Origin: Spongiibacter pelagi
Lineage (GTDB): Bacteria; Pseudomonadota; Gammaproteobacteria; Pseudomonadales; Spongiibacteraceae
Direction of reading: 5' to 3'
NCBI RefSeq assembly: GCF_014705705.1
Contig: NZ_JACXLD010000001.1
Span: 800,982 to 864,981, forward strand
Length of the DNA stretch: 64,000 bases
The notes below the pieces were generated by a model. The model was not told the DNA's origin. It ran no database searches and worked only from the letters and a program-made list of their open reading frames with translations. Every line of letters begins with the position of its first letter. Positions within the stretch are counted from its first letter, which is position 1. Position numbers and translations under genes: made by a program. Shown here piece by piece: positions 37,089 to 44,350 of this stretch.

Positions 37089-37502
37089 ATGACCCCGGAA
37101 CAAAAAGAGCTGGTGCAAAGTAGCTTTGATAAAGTCGAGCCCATCGCCGATGTCGCGGCAGAGATTTTTTATGCCCGCCTGTTTGAACTCGACCCATCCT
37201 TAAAACCATTGTTCTCAGGTGATATGGCTGAGCAGGGCAAAAAACTGATGACCATGCTGGGTACCGCAGTAAGAGCGCTGGATAATCTTGAGGCATTGGT
37301 TCCCGTTGTGCAGCGCCTTGGCGAGCGCCATGTGTCTTATGGTGTTGAAGCTGCGCACTACGCTACGGTAGGGCAGGCCTTGCTAGATACTTTGGCAAAG
37401 GGACTTGGCGATGATTTTACACCCGAGGTAAAAGAGGCTTGGGGAGTGGTTTACGGCGTGCTTTCTAGCACCATGATTGCCGCTGCGGATGCGGTTAAAT
37501 AA
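37089..37502 (+). CDS. Single-domain haemoglobin (Vgb-like)
   Basis: A 137-residue globin. KPLFSGDMAEQGKKLMTML covers the CD-E region, and RHVSYGVEAAHYATVGQALL contains the proximal histidine in the pattern of bacterial haemoglobins such as Vitreoscilla Vgb. It lacks the reductase domain of flavohaemoglobins, so an external reductant is needed. Its place at the end of the cytochrome operon suggests O2 or NO handling in the same pathway. Confidence 0.9.
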   Translation: MTPEQKELVQSSFDKVEPIADVAAEIFYARLFELDPSLKPLFSGDMAEQGKKLMTMLGTAVRALDNLEALVPVVQRLGERHVSYGVEAAHYATVGQALLDTLAKGLGDDFTPEVKEAWGVVYGVLSSTMIAAADAVK

Positions 37503-37522
37503 GCTAGGGGAAAATAAAATTC

Positions 37523-37562
37523 GGGGACAGTTTGCTTAATCAGAAAGAAGTAAACTGTCCCC
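37523..37562. terminator. REP-like 15-bp hairpin between the globin and the outer-membrane protein gene
   Basis: GGGGACAGTTTGCTT (37523-37537) pairs with AAGTAAACTGTCCCC (37548-37562), with one G-T wobble and a 10-base loop, between two converging genes. A TTTT follows at 37567 in the plus direction. GGGGACAGTTTA-type palindromes recur in many gammaproteobacterial intergenic regions, so it may be a repeated element used as a terminator. Confidence 0.7.
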
Positions 37563-37568
37563 GGAGTT

Positions 37569-38228
37569 TTAGTTTTCGCCTACAAAGTTATACGTCCATT
37601 GAAGGGTAGTTACCCATTCGTCGAACGACTCGTCAGAACCAAAAACCTGATAACGCAAACCAAATGACTGGTTTGAGTCTGAGCGGCGGAAACCTAGACG
37701 AATTGTTGCGCCTTCGCCATCTTCCTCAATCGCACCAATCTCATAGGTGCCCTGTTGAATGGCAAACATGAAAGACATGATATTGGTGTCTGATCCGCCA
37801 ATACGAAGATCGGGCATTGCAACACCGAGCATCGGTCCTGAAAGGCTTCCTGATTCATCGTCGCCAATGCTTTCACCGTAATCGGCTGTTCGATAACCAG
37901 CGATGACAAATGCACCCGGCAAGAAAGGGTAACCGGCAAAGGCGGTGAGTTCTGTTCTATAGCCATCATCAAACTCACCTGTTGATTGATTAAGCACTTC
38001 AGTCGCCAGAGTTTCAATGCCTAGGTCAAAAATAAAACCCGCCTGAGTTCCGATAGATACCCCCGCAGAGGGTGCAATGGATATTGCGGTATTGTCGCTA
38101 AATGCGCCGCCTGCGAACACAATTTGCTCATAAGAGCCTATTCCTAGACCTACCCTTGGTGTTATTTCAGCCATAACCTGACTTGCGGCTAAGCCTAGAG
38201 CGATGCCTCCAATAATAGAAAATCTCAT
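37569..38228 (-). CDS. Probable outer-membrane beta-barrel protein, unknown function
   Basis: A 219-residue protein with a signal peptide (IGGIALGLAASQVMA, cleavage before EITPR), then alternating hydrophobic/polar strands rich in Gly and aromatics and ending TLQWTYNFVGEN, as in small porin-like barrels. I do not recognise the family. It is 22 bp downstream of the caspase-like gene and probably in its operon. Confidence 0.65.
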   Translation of the reverse strand: MRFSIIGGIALGLAASQVMAEITPRVGLGIGSYEQIVFAGGAFSDNTAISIAPSAGVSIGTQAGFIFDLGIETLATEVLNQSTGEFDDGYRTELTAFAGYPFLPGAFVIAGYRTADYGESIGDDESGSLSGPMLGVAMPDLRIGGSDTNIMSFMFAIQQGTYEIGAIEEDGEGATIRLGFRRSDSNQSFGLRYQVFGSDESFDEWVTTLQWTYNFVGEN

Positions 38229-38250
38229 ATATTTCCCCTAATTATTTTGT

Positions 38251-39099
38251 TTAGTTGAGTCGAATAATGGTTTTTCGTTTATTAAAGTAAAACGATTGAA
38301 TGAGTGATGAGTTTTCCCAAGGAACTTGGGCTCCATCGGTTTCTGTGTAGACCTCCTTTCTGACTTCTTTAAAAACTTGCTCGATATCTAGCGCCTCGCG
38401 GTTAAAGGCTCTAGCTAATGCTTCAGAGTAAGGACTGTTTTTTCCTTTGCCATCGAGCGCAACTTGGCCTGGAGCGGTGGCGTAAGCTACTAAGGTATTT
38501 ATTGGGGCGTCGATCAATGTGAGGCCGTTACCGGATTCTTCTCGGCGTTTTAAACCGCGATCACCATTGCTGCTATCAAGGCTTCGGCTGTCTTCTGAAA
38601 GGGCGTCGGCAAAGGGGTTGTTTCGGCAAGCATCTAAAATAACGATATTCACTTTGCTTTTAGCTTTTTTGAAGGTGTCGAAAAGCACCGCAGTATTTAT
38701 CGCTTTGCTTTTTAAGTCTTCAGGGGCATCAATTTTTGTATCGCCCAAAACCAAATAGTTACTGCCCTGAAATTGAACGCCGTGTCCTGCAAAATAAATT
38801 AAACCAATGGCTTCTTCAGAGAGTTTTTGTTTGAACCATTCCATTCCTTCAAGAATGGTGTCTTTCCCTTGGTTGATAAGTAAATTTGTTTTGAAACCGC
38901 GCTTTTCTAAAGTTTTTGATACTAATTTTGCATCTGCTTCTGGGTTTTTTAAGGGTGGAGCGTATTGATAGTCTGATATGCCGATAACTAAGGCGATTCT
39001 TTCCTCGGCAAAAGTAGCTGAACAAATGAATAACAGGCAGGTGGTTAAAAGACTGTTTTTAAGAAGATGGAGCGAAAATTTATTAGATTTATACATCAT
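38251..39099 (-). CDS. Exported caspase-like (peptidase C14) protein
   Basis: A 282-residue protein with a signal peptide (LLTTCLLFICSATFA) and a C14 caspase/metacaspase domain. RIALVIGISDYQYAPPLKNPEADA opens it, LIYFAGHGVQFQG carries the catalytic histidine and VNIVILDACRNNPF the catalytic cysteine. Both residues are present, so it should be an active cysteine peptidase in the periplasm. Its substrate is unknown. The outer-membrane protein gene follows closely. Confidence 0.85.
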   Translation of the reverse strand: MMYKSNKFSLHLLKNSLLTTCLLFICSATFAEERIALVIGISDYQYAPPLKNPEADAKLVSKTLEKRGFKTNLLINQGKDTILEGMEWFKQKLSEEAIGLIYFAGHGVQFQGSNYLVLGDTKIDAPEDLKSKAINTAVLFDTFKKAKSKVNIVILDACRNNPFADALSEDSRSLDSSNGDRGLKRREESGNGLTLIDAPINTLVAYATAPGQVALDGKGKNSPYSEALARAFNREALDIEQVFKEVRKEVYTETDGAQVPWENSSLIQSFYFNKRKTIIRLN

Positions 39100-39277
39100 C
39101 TTGATTGAATCCCTGCTGGAAAATCGGGTTTTGCTCCGTATTAATGAGGGCCAATAAAAGATCTAAATAAAGATTTATTTACAACTATATGTGACTCGTG
39201 CGAAATCGCAACCTATTTCTCAAAAGCTAAGATTTAGGCTTTAGTGTCGTTGTTTGGCAAAGGTGGGTAGCGACAGC

Positions 39278-39706
39278 TTACTCCCCGCGCGTAGAGATAT
39301 TTCCTCTCAAGGATTTGATGCGGCCGCGGTGGGTTTTGGCGTCGGTTCTTTTGGTGCGCGCTGATTTGCTGGGTTTGGTGGCGTAGCGGGTTTTTTGTAC
39401 TACGCCCGCTTTGCGTATTAGCTCGGCGAGTCGTTCCAGTGCATCTTCCCGATTCTTTTCCTGAGTTCGGAATTGCTGGGCTTTGATAATGATGATGCCG
39501 TCTTTGGTTATGCGCTGATCTTTGGTCTCTAAAAGGCGCTCTTTATAAAAGTCCGGCAGTGAGCTGTTGTTAATATCGAAGCGCAGGTGAATCGCCGATG
39601 ACACTTTGTTGACGTTTTGGCCGCCGGAGCCTTGGGCGCGAATGGCGCTAAGCTGAATTTCTTCCTCTGGCAGGCTGAGCCGGCTATTAATAATTAGGTC
39701 TGGCAT
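39278..39706 (-). CDS. arfB: Alternative ribosome-rescue factor ArfB (peptidyl-tRNA hydrolase)
   Basis: A 142-residue release factor homologue with the catalytic GGQ in AQGSGGQNVNKVSSAIHLRF and the positively charged C-terminal tail (TKPSKSARTKRTDAKTHRGRIKS) that enters the empty mRNA channel of stalled ribosomes. It releases peptides from non-stop complexes. A possible 40-residue ORF precedes it. Confidence 0.95.
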   Translation of the reverse strand: MPDLIINSRLSLPEEEIQLSAIRAQGSGGQNVNKVSSAIHLRFDINNSSLPDFYKERLLETKDQRITKDGIIIIKAQQFRTQEKNREDALERLAELIRKAGVVQKTRYATKPSKSARTKRTDAKTHRGRIKSLRGNISTRGE

Positions 39707-39724
39707 ATCTATTGGGTATTAGTG

Positions 39725-39847
39725 CTAGGTATTAGTTTTGGCTAATGCAGCTATGAGTGTCATGGTTTTGTCTTGGGGCAAAGCTAACATATCTTCCAGT
39801 GCGTTGCGCAGTGTAGTCGCCAAATTGATTTGGCCTGCTTGATGCAT
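39725..39847 (-). CDS. Possible small ORF upstream of arfB
   Basis: A 40-codon frame starting at the ATG complementary to 39845-39847 reads MHQAGQINLATTLRNAL and on to TLIAALAKTNT, ending 18 bp before the arfB start. AGAGAAG lies just upstream of the ATG. The peptide is helix-prone and not low-complexity. It could be a real leader gene or a remnant; there is no homology evidence. Confidence 0.3.
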   Translation of the reverse strand: MHQAGQINLATTLRNALEDMLALPQDKTMTLIAALAKTNT

Positions 39848-39979
39848 AACTTCTCTGGCCCCTAGCGGGCACAGCAAATAATTTCAGGTTTTCGCGCTAT
39901 CACAGAGCGCCCTTTCTCTTTTTTGCATCGGCTTGGTGCACATGGAACAGCATTCTGAATTGGTATCTGGAGGCTTTAC

Positions 39980-41557
39980 ATGCGCGACATTAATACAGAC
40001 AACTCTCCCACCATTACCCAGCTACGGGGTAAGCGCTTATTAATTACCGGGGCCACGGGCTTTCTTGGCAAGGTGGTTTTAGAAAAGCTTATGCGCACCG
40101 TGCCCGACATCGAGGCGGTGTATTTGTTAATGCGCGGTAATCGCACACACCGAGATGTGCGTGAGCGTTTTGAGCAGGAAATTGCGGCGTCATCTATTTT
40201 CGACACCTTGCGTGCACGCGATTCGGTGTGGTTTGAGGCGTTTTGCAAAAACCGGATTCACTGTATTGCGGGTGAGGCGACCGAGCCGCATTTTGGTTTG
40301 TCGCGCACGGCGTTTATGACTTTGGCTGGTGAGCTGGACGGTATTGTTAATTCGGCGGCCAGCGTGAACTTTCGCGAGGAGTTAGATAAGGCGCTGGCGA
40401 TTAATACTTTTTCACTGCGCAATATTATCGAGCTGGCCGAGGCGGCGGGCAATATCCCGGTGATCCAAGTGTCTACCTGCTATGTGAATGGTTTTAATCA
40501 GGGGGCAATGGCGGAGGAGATTGTTAGCCCCGCTAAAGCAGAGCTGCCTAATCACGAGCAGGGCTATTTTGAAATCTATCGCACCCTTGCGGAGTTGGAA
40601 GATCGGGTAGACGCGGTTAAAGCCCAGTACCAAGGGCGTGAACTCAAGGCCAAGCTGGTCGAGCTGGGTATAAAAACGTCTCACGAGTACGGCTGGAATG
40701 ATACCTATACGTTTACCAAGTGGTTGGGCGAGCAGTTATTGTTGAAATCCTTGCGCCAATACCCGCTGACCATTGTGCGCCCCTCGATTATTGAAAGTAC
40801 CCTGCGTGAACCGACGCCGGGCTGGATTGAGGGGGTGAAGGTGGCCGATGCGATTTTGCTGGCTTACGCCCGTGGCAAGGTGAGTTTCTTTCCGGGTAAG
40901 CGCAACGGCGTAATAGATGTGATTCCCGCCGATTTGGTCTCCAATAGTATTTTGATTTCCTTGGCTCAGCAGTTTGCTTTACGGGCTGAAGGCAAGGCGG
41001 AGCACCATATTTACCAGTGTTGCAGCGGTGGCCGCAACCCGCTGACCATGGGCGAGTTTATCGACCATCTTATGGCGGAAGCCAAAGCCAATCACCAGCA
41101 CTACGACAAGCTGTTTACCAGTGCGCCCAGCCGTAATTTTGTGGCGGTGGATAAAAAGCTGTTTACGCTGGTGGCCGGTTGCGTGCGTTTTGCCTTGATG
41201 GCGTTTAACCAGTTGCTGAGCAAGCTGGGGATGCGGCAGAAGATCAGGGCCAAGCGCAATATTGATACGGCCTTGGAGCTGTCGAATATTTTCTCCTTCT
41301 ATGCCGCACCGAAATATGTGTTCCAGAACGACAAATTATTGGGTTTGTCGGAGTCTCTGGGTTCGGTAGATCAGGAGTTGTTCCCGGTAGATTCAGCAGC
41401 GGTGGACTGGTCGCACTATATCCGCAATGTGCATATTGCCGGCTTGAATCGGTACGCGCTGAACGGCAAGGGCTACTCGGCAACGCCAACGGAGGCGGTG
41501 CGCGCTGGGGAAGAGGCGGTAAATCGCGTGGTTTCTGAGCCGGAAGTGTTTAACTGA
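39980..41557 (+). CDS. Fatty acyl-CoA reductase (male-sterility domain family)
   Basis: A 525-residue enzyme. GATGFLGKVVLEKLM is the NAD(P)-binding motif, and YTFTKWLGEQ contains the YxxxK catalytic pair of the SDR fold (Tyr about residue 243). The C-terminal part holds the reductase domain expected of bacterial FARs (FYAAPKYVFQNDKL). It reduces fatty acyl-CoA to alcohol, as for wax esters in marine gammaproteobacteria. It is monocistronic, followed by a terminator. Confidence 0.88.
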   Translation: MRDINTDNSPTITQLRGKRLLITGATGFLGKVVLEKLMRTVPDIEAVYLLMRGNRTHRDVRERFEQEIAASSIFDTLRARDSVWFEAFCKNRIHCIAGEATEPHFGLSRTAFMTLAGELDGIVNSAASVNFREELDKALAINTFSLRNIIELAEAAGNIPVIQVSTCYVNGFNQGAMAEEIVSPAKAELPNHEQGYFEIYRTLAELEDRVDAVKAQYQGRELKAKLVELGIKTSHEYGWNDTYTFTKWLGEQLLLKSLRQYPLTIVRPSIIESTLREPTPGWIEGVKVADAILLAYARGKVSFFPGKRNGVIDVIPADLVSNSILISLAQQFALRAEGKAEHHIYQCCSGGRNPLTMGEFIDHLMAEAKANHQHYDKLFTSAPSRNFVAVDKKLFTLVAGCVRFALMAFNQLLSKLGMRQKIRAKRNIDTALELSNIFSFYAAPKYVFQNDKLLGLSESLGSVDQELFPVDSAAVDWSHYIRNVHIAGLNRYALNGKGYSATPTEAVRAGEEAVNRVVSEPEVFN

Positions 41558-41582
41558 GACGGATAAACAAGTAATTGACCTG

Positions 41583-41613
41583 AGCCCGTTGGGGAAGCCC
41601 GGCGGGCTTTTTT
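41583..41613 (+). terminator. Rho-independent terminator after the acyl-CoA reductase
   Basis: AGCCCGTTGGG and CCCGGCGGGCT form an 11-bp stem with two G-T pairs and a GAAG loop, followed by TTTTTT. Confidence 0.85.
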
Positions 41614-41718
41614 GCTCTTGGGGGCGAAATTGCACACAAACGAATTGCGAAAAAAATAATTACAGCTAGATTTATTTGGCGTATCTCTATGCTCGGTAGA
41701 TTGCAAGAACCAGCTCGG

Positions 41719-41774
41719 ATCGGGAAAGCCCGGTAAGCGTTTGGCAGCCTTATGGGGCTGTAGTATCATCCGGG
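41719..41774 (+). promoter_or_regulatory. Switch-like structured leader upstream of nhaB
   Basis: Two mutually exclusive hairpins are possible. ATCGGG (41719-41724) can pair with CCCGGT (41729-41734). Alternatively CCCGG (41729-41733) can pair with CCGGG (41770-41774), enclosing a second stem GCAGCC/GGCTGT (41744-41761), followed by GCAGTTTT. This is the layout of a leader that chooses between structures. Na+- and Li+-sensing riboswitch classes exist upstream of antiporter genes, but I cannot match the consensus by eye. Confidence 0.35.
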
Positions 41775-41848
41775 CAGTTTTAAAAATATAAAGAACAATT
41801 GGATTTCGTCTCTTACATTCACCTTTATCTCGCTGCTAGGTAGATTTT

Positions 41849-43354
41849 ATGAATCAAAGCTATGTCAGTGCTTTTTATGACAATTTTCTGGGTAACTCCC
41901 CGGTTTGGTATAAAAAGGCCATTGTTGGTTTTCTGATCCTCAACCCGATTATTCTGTTCACACTTGGCCCCTTCGTGGCCGGCTGGGTACTGATTGCCGA
42001 GTTTATTTTTACTCTGGCAATGGCCTTGAAATGTTACCCCCTACAGCCCGGCGGCCTGTTGGCGCTAGAGGCGGTGGTGTTGGGCATGGCCTCGCCGGAG
42101 ACGGTTTATCACGAGGCGCTCAATAATTTTGAAGTTATCTTGCTGCTGGTGTTTATGGTGGCGGGTATCTACTTCATGAAGAACCTGCTGCTGTTTGTGT
42201 TCACCAAGATTCTGCTGGGTGTGCGCTCCAAGGTCGTATTGGCCTTGATGTTCTCACTGATGGGGGCGGTATTGAGCGCCTTCTTGGATGCGTTGACCGT
42301 GACTGCCGTACTGATTGCGGTCGGTTTGGGCTTCTATGCGGTATATCACCGTGTTGCCTCGGGTGGTCACCACTCCCATACCCATCACGATCACAGCCAT
42401 GATGCGAAAGTCGCGGCGGATGCCCGCGCTGATCTTGAGCAATTTCGCGCGTTCCTGCGTAGCTTGATGATGCACGGTGTGGTCGGCACTGCGCTGGGTG
42501 GTGTTTGTACCCTAGTAGGTGAGCCACAAAACCTGCTGATTGCCACCAAAATGGAATGGAGCTTCCTTGAGTTCTTCCTGATTATGGCGCCCATCACCAT
42601 GCCGGTACTGGTTATTGGCTTGATCACCTGTACGGTTTTAGAGCTAACCGGCTGGTTTGGTTACGGCACTAAATTGCCAGAGTCTGTGCGTGTGGTGTTG
42701 GAAGAGTATGCGGCAGATGAAGATGCAGGTCGGACGACTCGCGACAAGCTGGCGCTGATTGTTCAGGGCTGTGTGGCGATCTTCTTGGTTATCGGTTTGG
42801 CGCTGCACTTGGCTCCCGTTGGCCTGATTGGTCTGACCATTATTGTTCTGCAAACGGCCTTTAACGGTATTGTTGAAGAGCATCAAATTGGTCATGCCTT
42901 TGAAGAGGCGCTGCCGTTTACCGCCCTGTTGGTGGTGTTCTTTGCCATCGTTGGCGTGATTCATGAGCAGCACCTGTTTACGCCAATTATCGAGCATGTA
43001 TTGGCGATGGAAGGTCAGGTACGTAAGGTGATGTTCTTTGTGGCCAACGGTGTGTTGAGCGCGATCAGCGACAACGTATTTGTGGCTACGGTGTATATCA
43101 ACGAAGTGAAGGCAGCCTTTGACGCGGGTCAGCTGACTCGTTACGACTTCGATCACCTGGCGGTAGCCATCAACACTGGTACTAATATCCCCAGCGTGGC
43201 GACGCCAAATGGTCAGGCGGCATTCCTGTTTATGCTGACCTCGGCACTGGCGCCGCTGATTCGCCTGTCTTATGGACGCATGGTGTTGATGGCATTGCCT
43301 TACACCATCACCATGAGTAGCGTTGCGGTGATTTGTGTGTGGTTGTTTGACTGA
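41849..43354 (+). CDS. nhaB: Sodium/proton antiporter NhaB with a histidine-rich loop
   Basis: A 501-residue membrane transporter closely following the NhaB pattern: [22 protein letters not shown], then [41 protein letters not shown] and [40 protein letters not shown]. It exports Na+ in exchange for H+. A histidine-rich stretch, [12 protein letters not shown] (about residues 172-183), replaces a loop that is not His-rich in E. coli NhaB as I recall it; it may sense pH or bind metal. Confidence 0.95.
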   Translation: MNQSYVSAFYDNFLGNSPVWYKKAIVGFLILNPIILFTLGPFVAGWVLIAEFIFTLAMALKCYPLQPGGLLALEAVVLGMASPETVYHEALNNFEVILLLVFMVAGIYFMKNLLLFVFTKILLGVRSKVVLALMFSLMGAVLSAFLDALTVTAVLIAVGLGFYAVYHRVASGGHHSHTHHDHSHDAKVAADARADLEQFRAFLRSLMMHGVVGTALGGVCTLVGEPQNLLIATKMEWSFLEFFLIMAPITMPVLVIGLITCTVLELTGWFGYGTKLPESVRVVLEEYAADEDAGRTTRDKLALIVQGCVAIFLVIGLALHLAPVGLIGLTIIVLQTAFNGIVEEHQIGHAFEEALPFTALLVVFFAIVGVIHEQHLFTPIIEHVLAMEGQVRKVMFFVANGVLSAISDNVFVATVYINEVKAAFDAGQLTRYDFDHLAVAINTGTNIPSVATPNGQAAFLFMLTSALAPLIRLSYGRMVLMALPYTITMSSVAVICVWLFD

Positions 43355-43377
43355 TCTTTAGTCGCTGTATAGATGTA

Positions 43378-43405
43378 AATGGGCATCGTTGATGCCCATT
43401 TTTTT
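43378..43405 (+). terminator. Rho-independent terminator after nhaB
   Basis: AATGGGCATC (43378-43387) pairs perfectly with GATGCCCATT (43391-43400) across a GTT loop, followed by TTTTT. Confidence 0.92.
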
Positions 43406-43431
43406 GTCTTGAGATTGGCAAATTCTGGACG

Positions 43432-43529
43432 AAAAAAAGCCGGGTATACACCCGGCCTAATGGGCCTTCTGGGGTATGTCCGGCATGAGTGGGCATGGTT
43501 GGGAACCGAGGTGCGCCGGACCAGAAGGT
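43432..43529 (-). ncRNA. Candidate FNR/Anr-controlled small RNA, about 98 nt
   Basis: On the minus strand a -10 element TATGCT (43542-43537) lies 21 bp after an exact FNR box, placing a start near 43529-43530. The RNA begins with CCUUCUGG (43528-43521), which pairs with CCAGAAGG (43472-43465). UCCGGC (43520-43515) then pairs with GCCGGA (43484-43479), giving a 14-bp stem with a 6-base bulge and a C-rich 30-base loop. It ends with a 7-bp terminator stem GCCGGGU/ACCCGGC (43456-43439) and seven U (43438-43432). No ORF explains it. The C-rich loop could pair with Shine-Dalgarno sequences. Confidence 0.6.
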
Positions 43530-43563
43530 AGTTAAAGCATAGTTCTCTTGGTGGGGAACCGCT

Positions 43564-43577
43564 TTGATAGAAATCAA
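43564..43577 (-). promoter_or_regulatory. FNR/Anr box
   Basis: TTGATAGAAATCAA matches the FNR/Anr consensus TTGATN4ATCAA exactly. Its centre (43570.5) is about 41 bp from the predicted minus-strand RNA start, the class II activation distance. The rightward hydrolase gene (start 43619) lacks a matching -10 at that spacing. Confidence 0.75.
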
Positions 43578-43618
43578 AATTTTGTCGTTTTTTGCTTTGT
43601 GCAGATAGAGAGGGAATA

Positions 43619-44347
43619 GTGAAGGAGACCGTTGTCTTTAAACAGCATGGCGATATTAAGCTCTGCGGCGACCTGCACCTGCCAAAACGGATTAATGGCG
43701 AGTTGCGGCCAGCGGTAGTGGTTGTGCACGGTGGCGGTTGGGCTAAGCGCGCCGGGGAAATGACCCTAATCTGTAAAAAGTTGGTGCGGGCGGGGTTTGT
43801 CGCTTTCAATATTACCTACCGGCTCGCGCCGGAGTTTCGTCACCCAAGCCAGTTTGATGATGTGAATACCGCGCTGGATTGGCTGTTCGAACGGGCGGGC
43901 CAATACGGCATTGACCCACAGCGCATCTCGGGTTGGGGATATTCGGCAGGAGCGCACCTGATTTTATTGGCGGGCTTACAACGTGCAGAAGGTTCGCGCT
44001 TGTCGGCGATTGTGGCGGGTGGCACACCAGCGGATTTAAGTCGTTGGCCAAACTCACCGCTGGTTACCGGTTTAATTGGCAGGCCCATGATTGAAGCCGA
44101 AGCTGAATGGCAGGCTGCATCGCCGTTGAACTATGTAAGTGAGCATTCACCTGCGGTATTTCTCTACCACGGCCTGCGGGATACCTTGGTCGAGCCAGAA
44201 CAAATGCACCTGTTAGCTGATGCTTTACAAGAACAGGGGGCGCGGGTACAAACCCACGGCTCACCTCTGTTCGGGCATATCGCCATGTATCTGCTGGGCT
44301 TTTCTGCGCAGAATCAGGCGATTAAATTTCTACAAGCAAATGGTTAA
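43619..44347 (+). CDS. Alpha/beta hydrolase (esterase/lipase, HSL-like)
   Basis: A 242-residue protein. VVVHGGGWAKRAG is the HGGG oxyanion motif, GWGYSAGAHLILLA contains the GxSxG serine, GLRDTLVEPEQM the acid and FGHIAMYLLG the histidine. No signal peptide is visible. It starts at GTG (43619), preceded by GAGAGGGA; an in-frame TTG at 43592 is less likely. It acts on small esters, substrate unknown. Confidence 0.82.
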   Translation: MKETVVFKQHGDIKLCGDLHLPKRINGELRPAVVVVHGGGWAKRAGEMTLICKKLVRAGFVAFNITYRLAPEFRHPSQFDDVNTALDWLFERAGQYGIDPQRISGWGYSAGAHLILLAGLQRAEGSRLSAIVAGGTPADLSRWPNSPLVTGLIGRPMIEAEAEWQAASPLNYVSEHSPAVFLYHGLRDTLVEPEQMHLLADALQEQGARVQTHGSPLFGHIAMYLLGFSAQNQAIKFLQANG

Positions 44348-44350
44348 TCA

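Noticed and set aside
43308..43577. An 89-codon minus-strand frame in the nhaB-hydrolase gap
   Set aside because: It crosses the nhaB terminator and the sRNA terminator and has no recognisable domain. The RNA structure and FNR promoter explain the region better.
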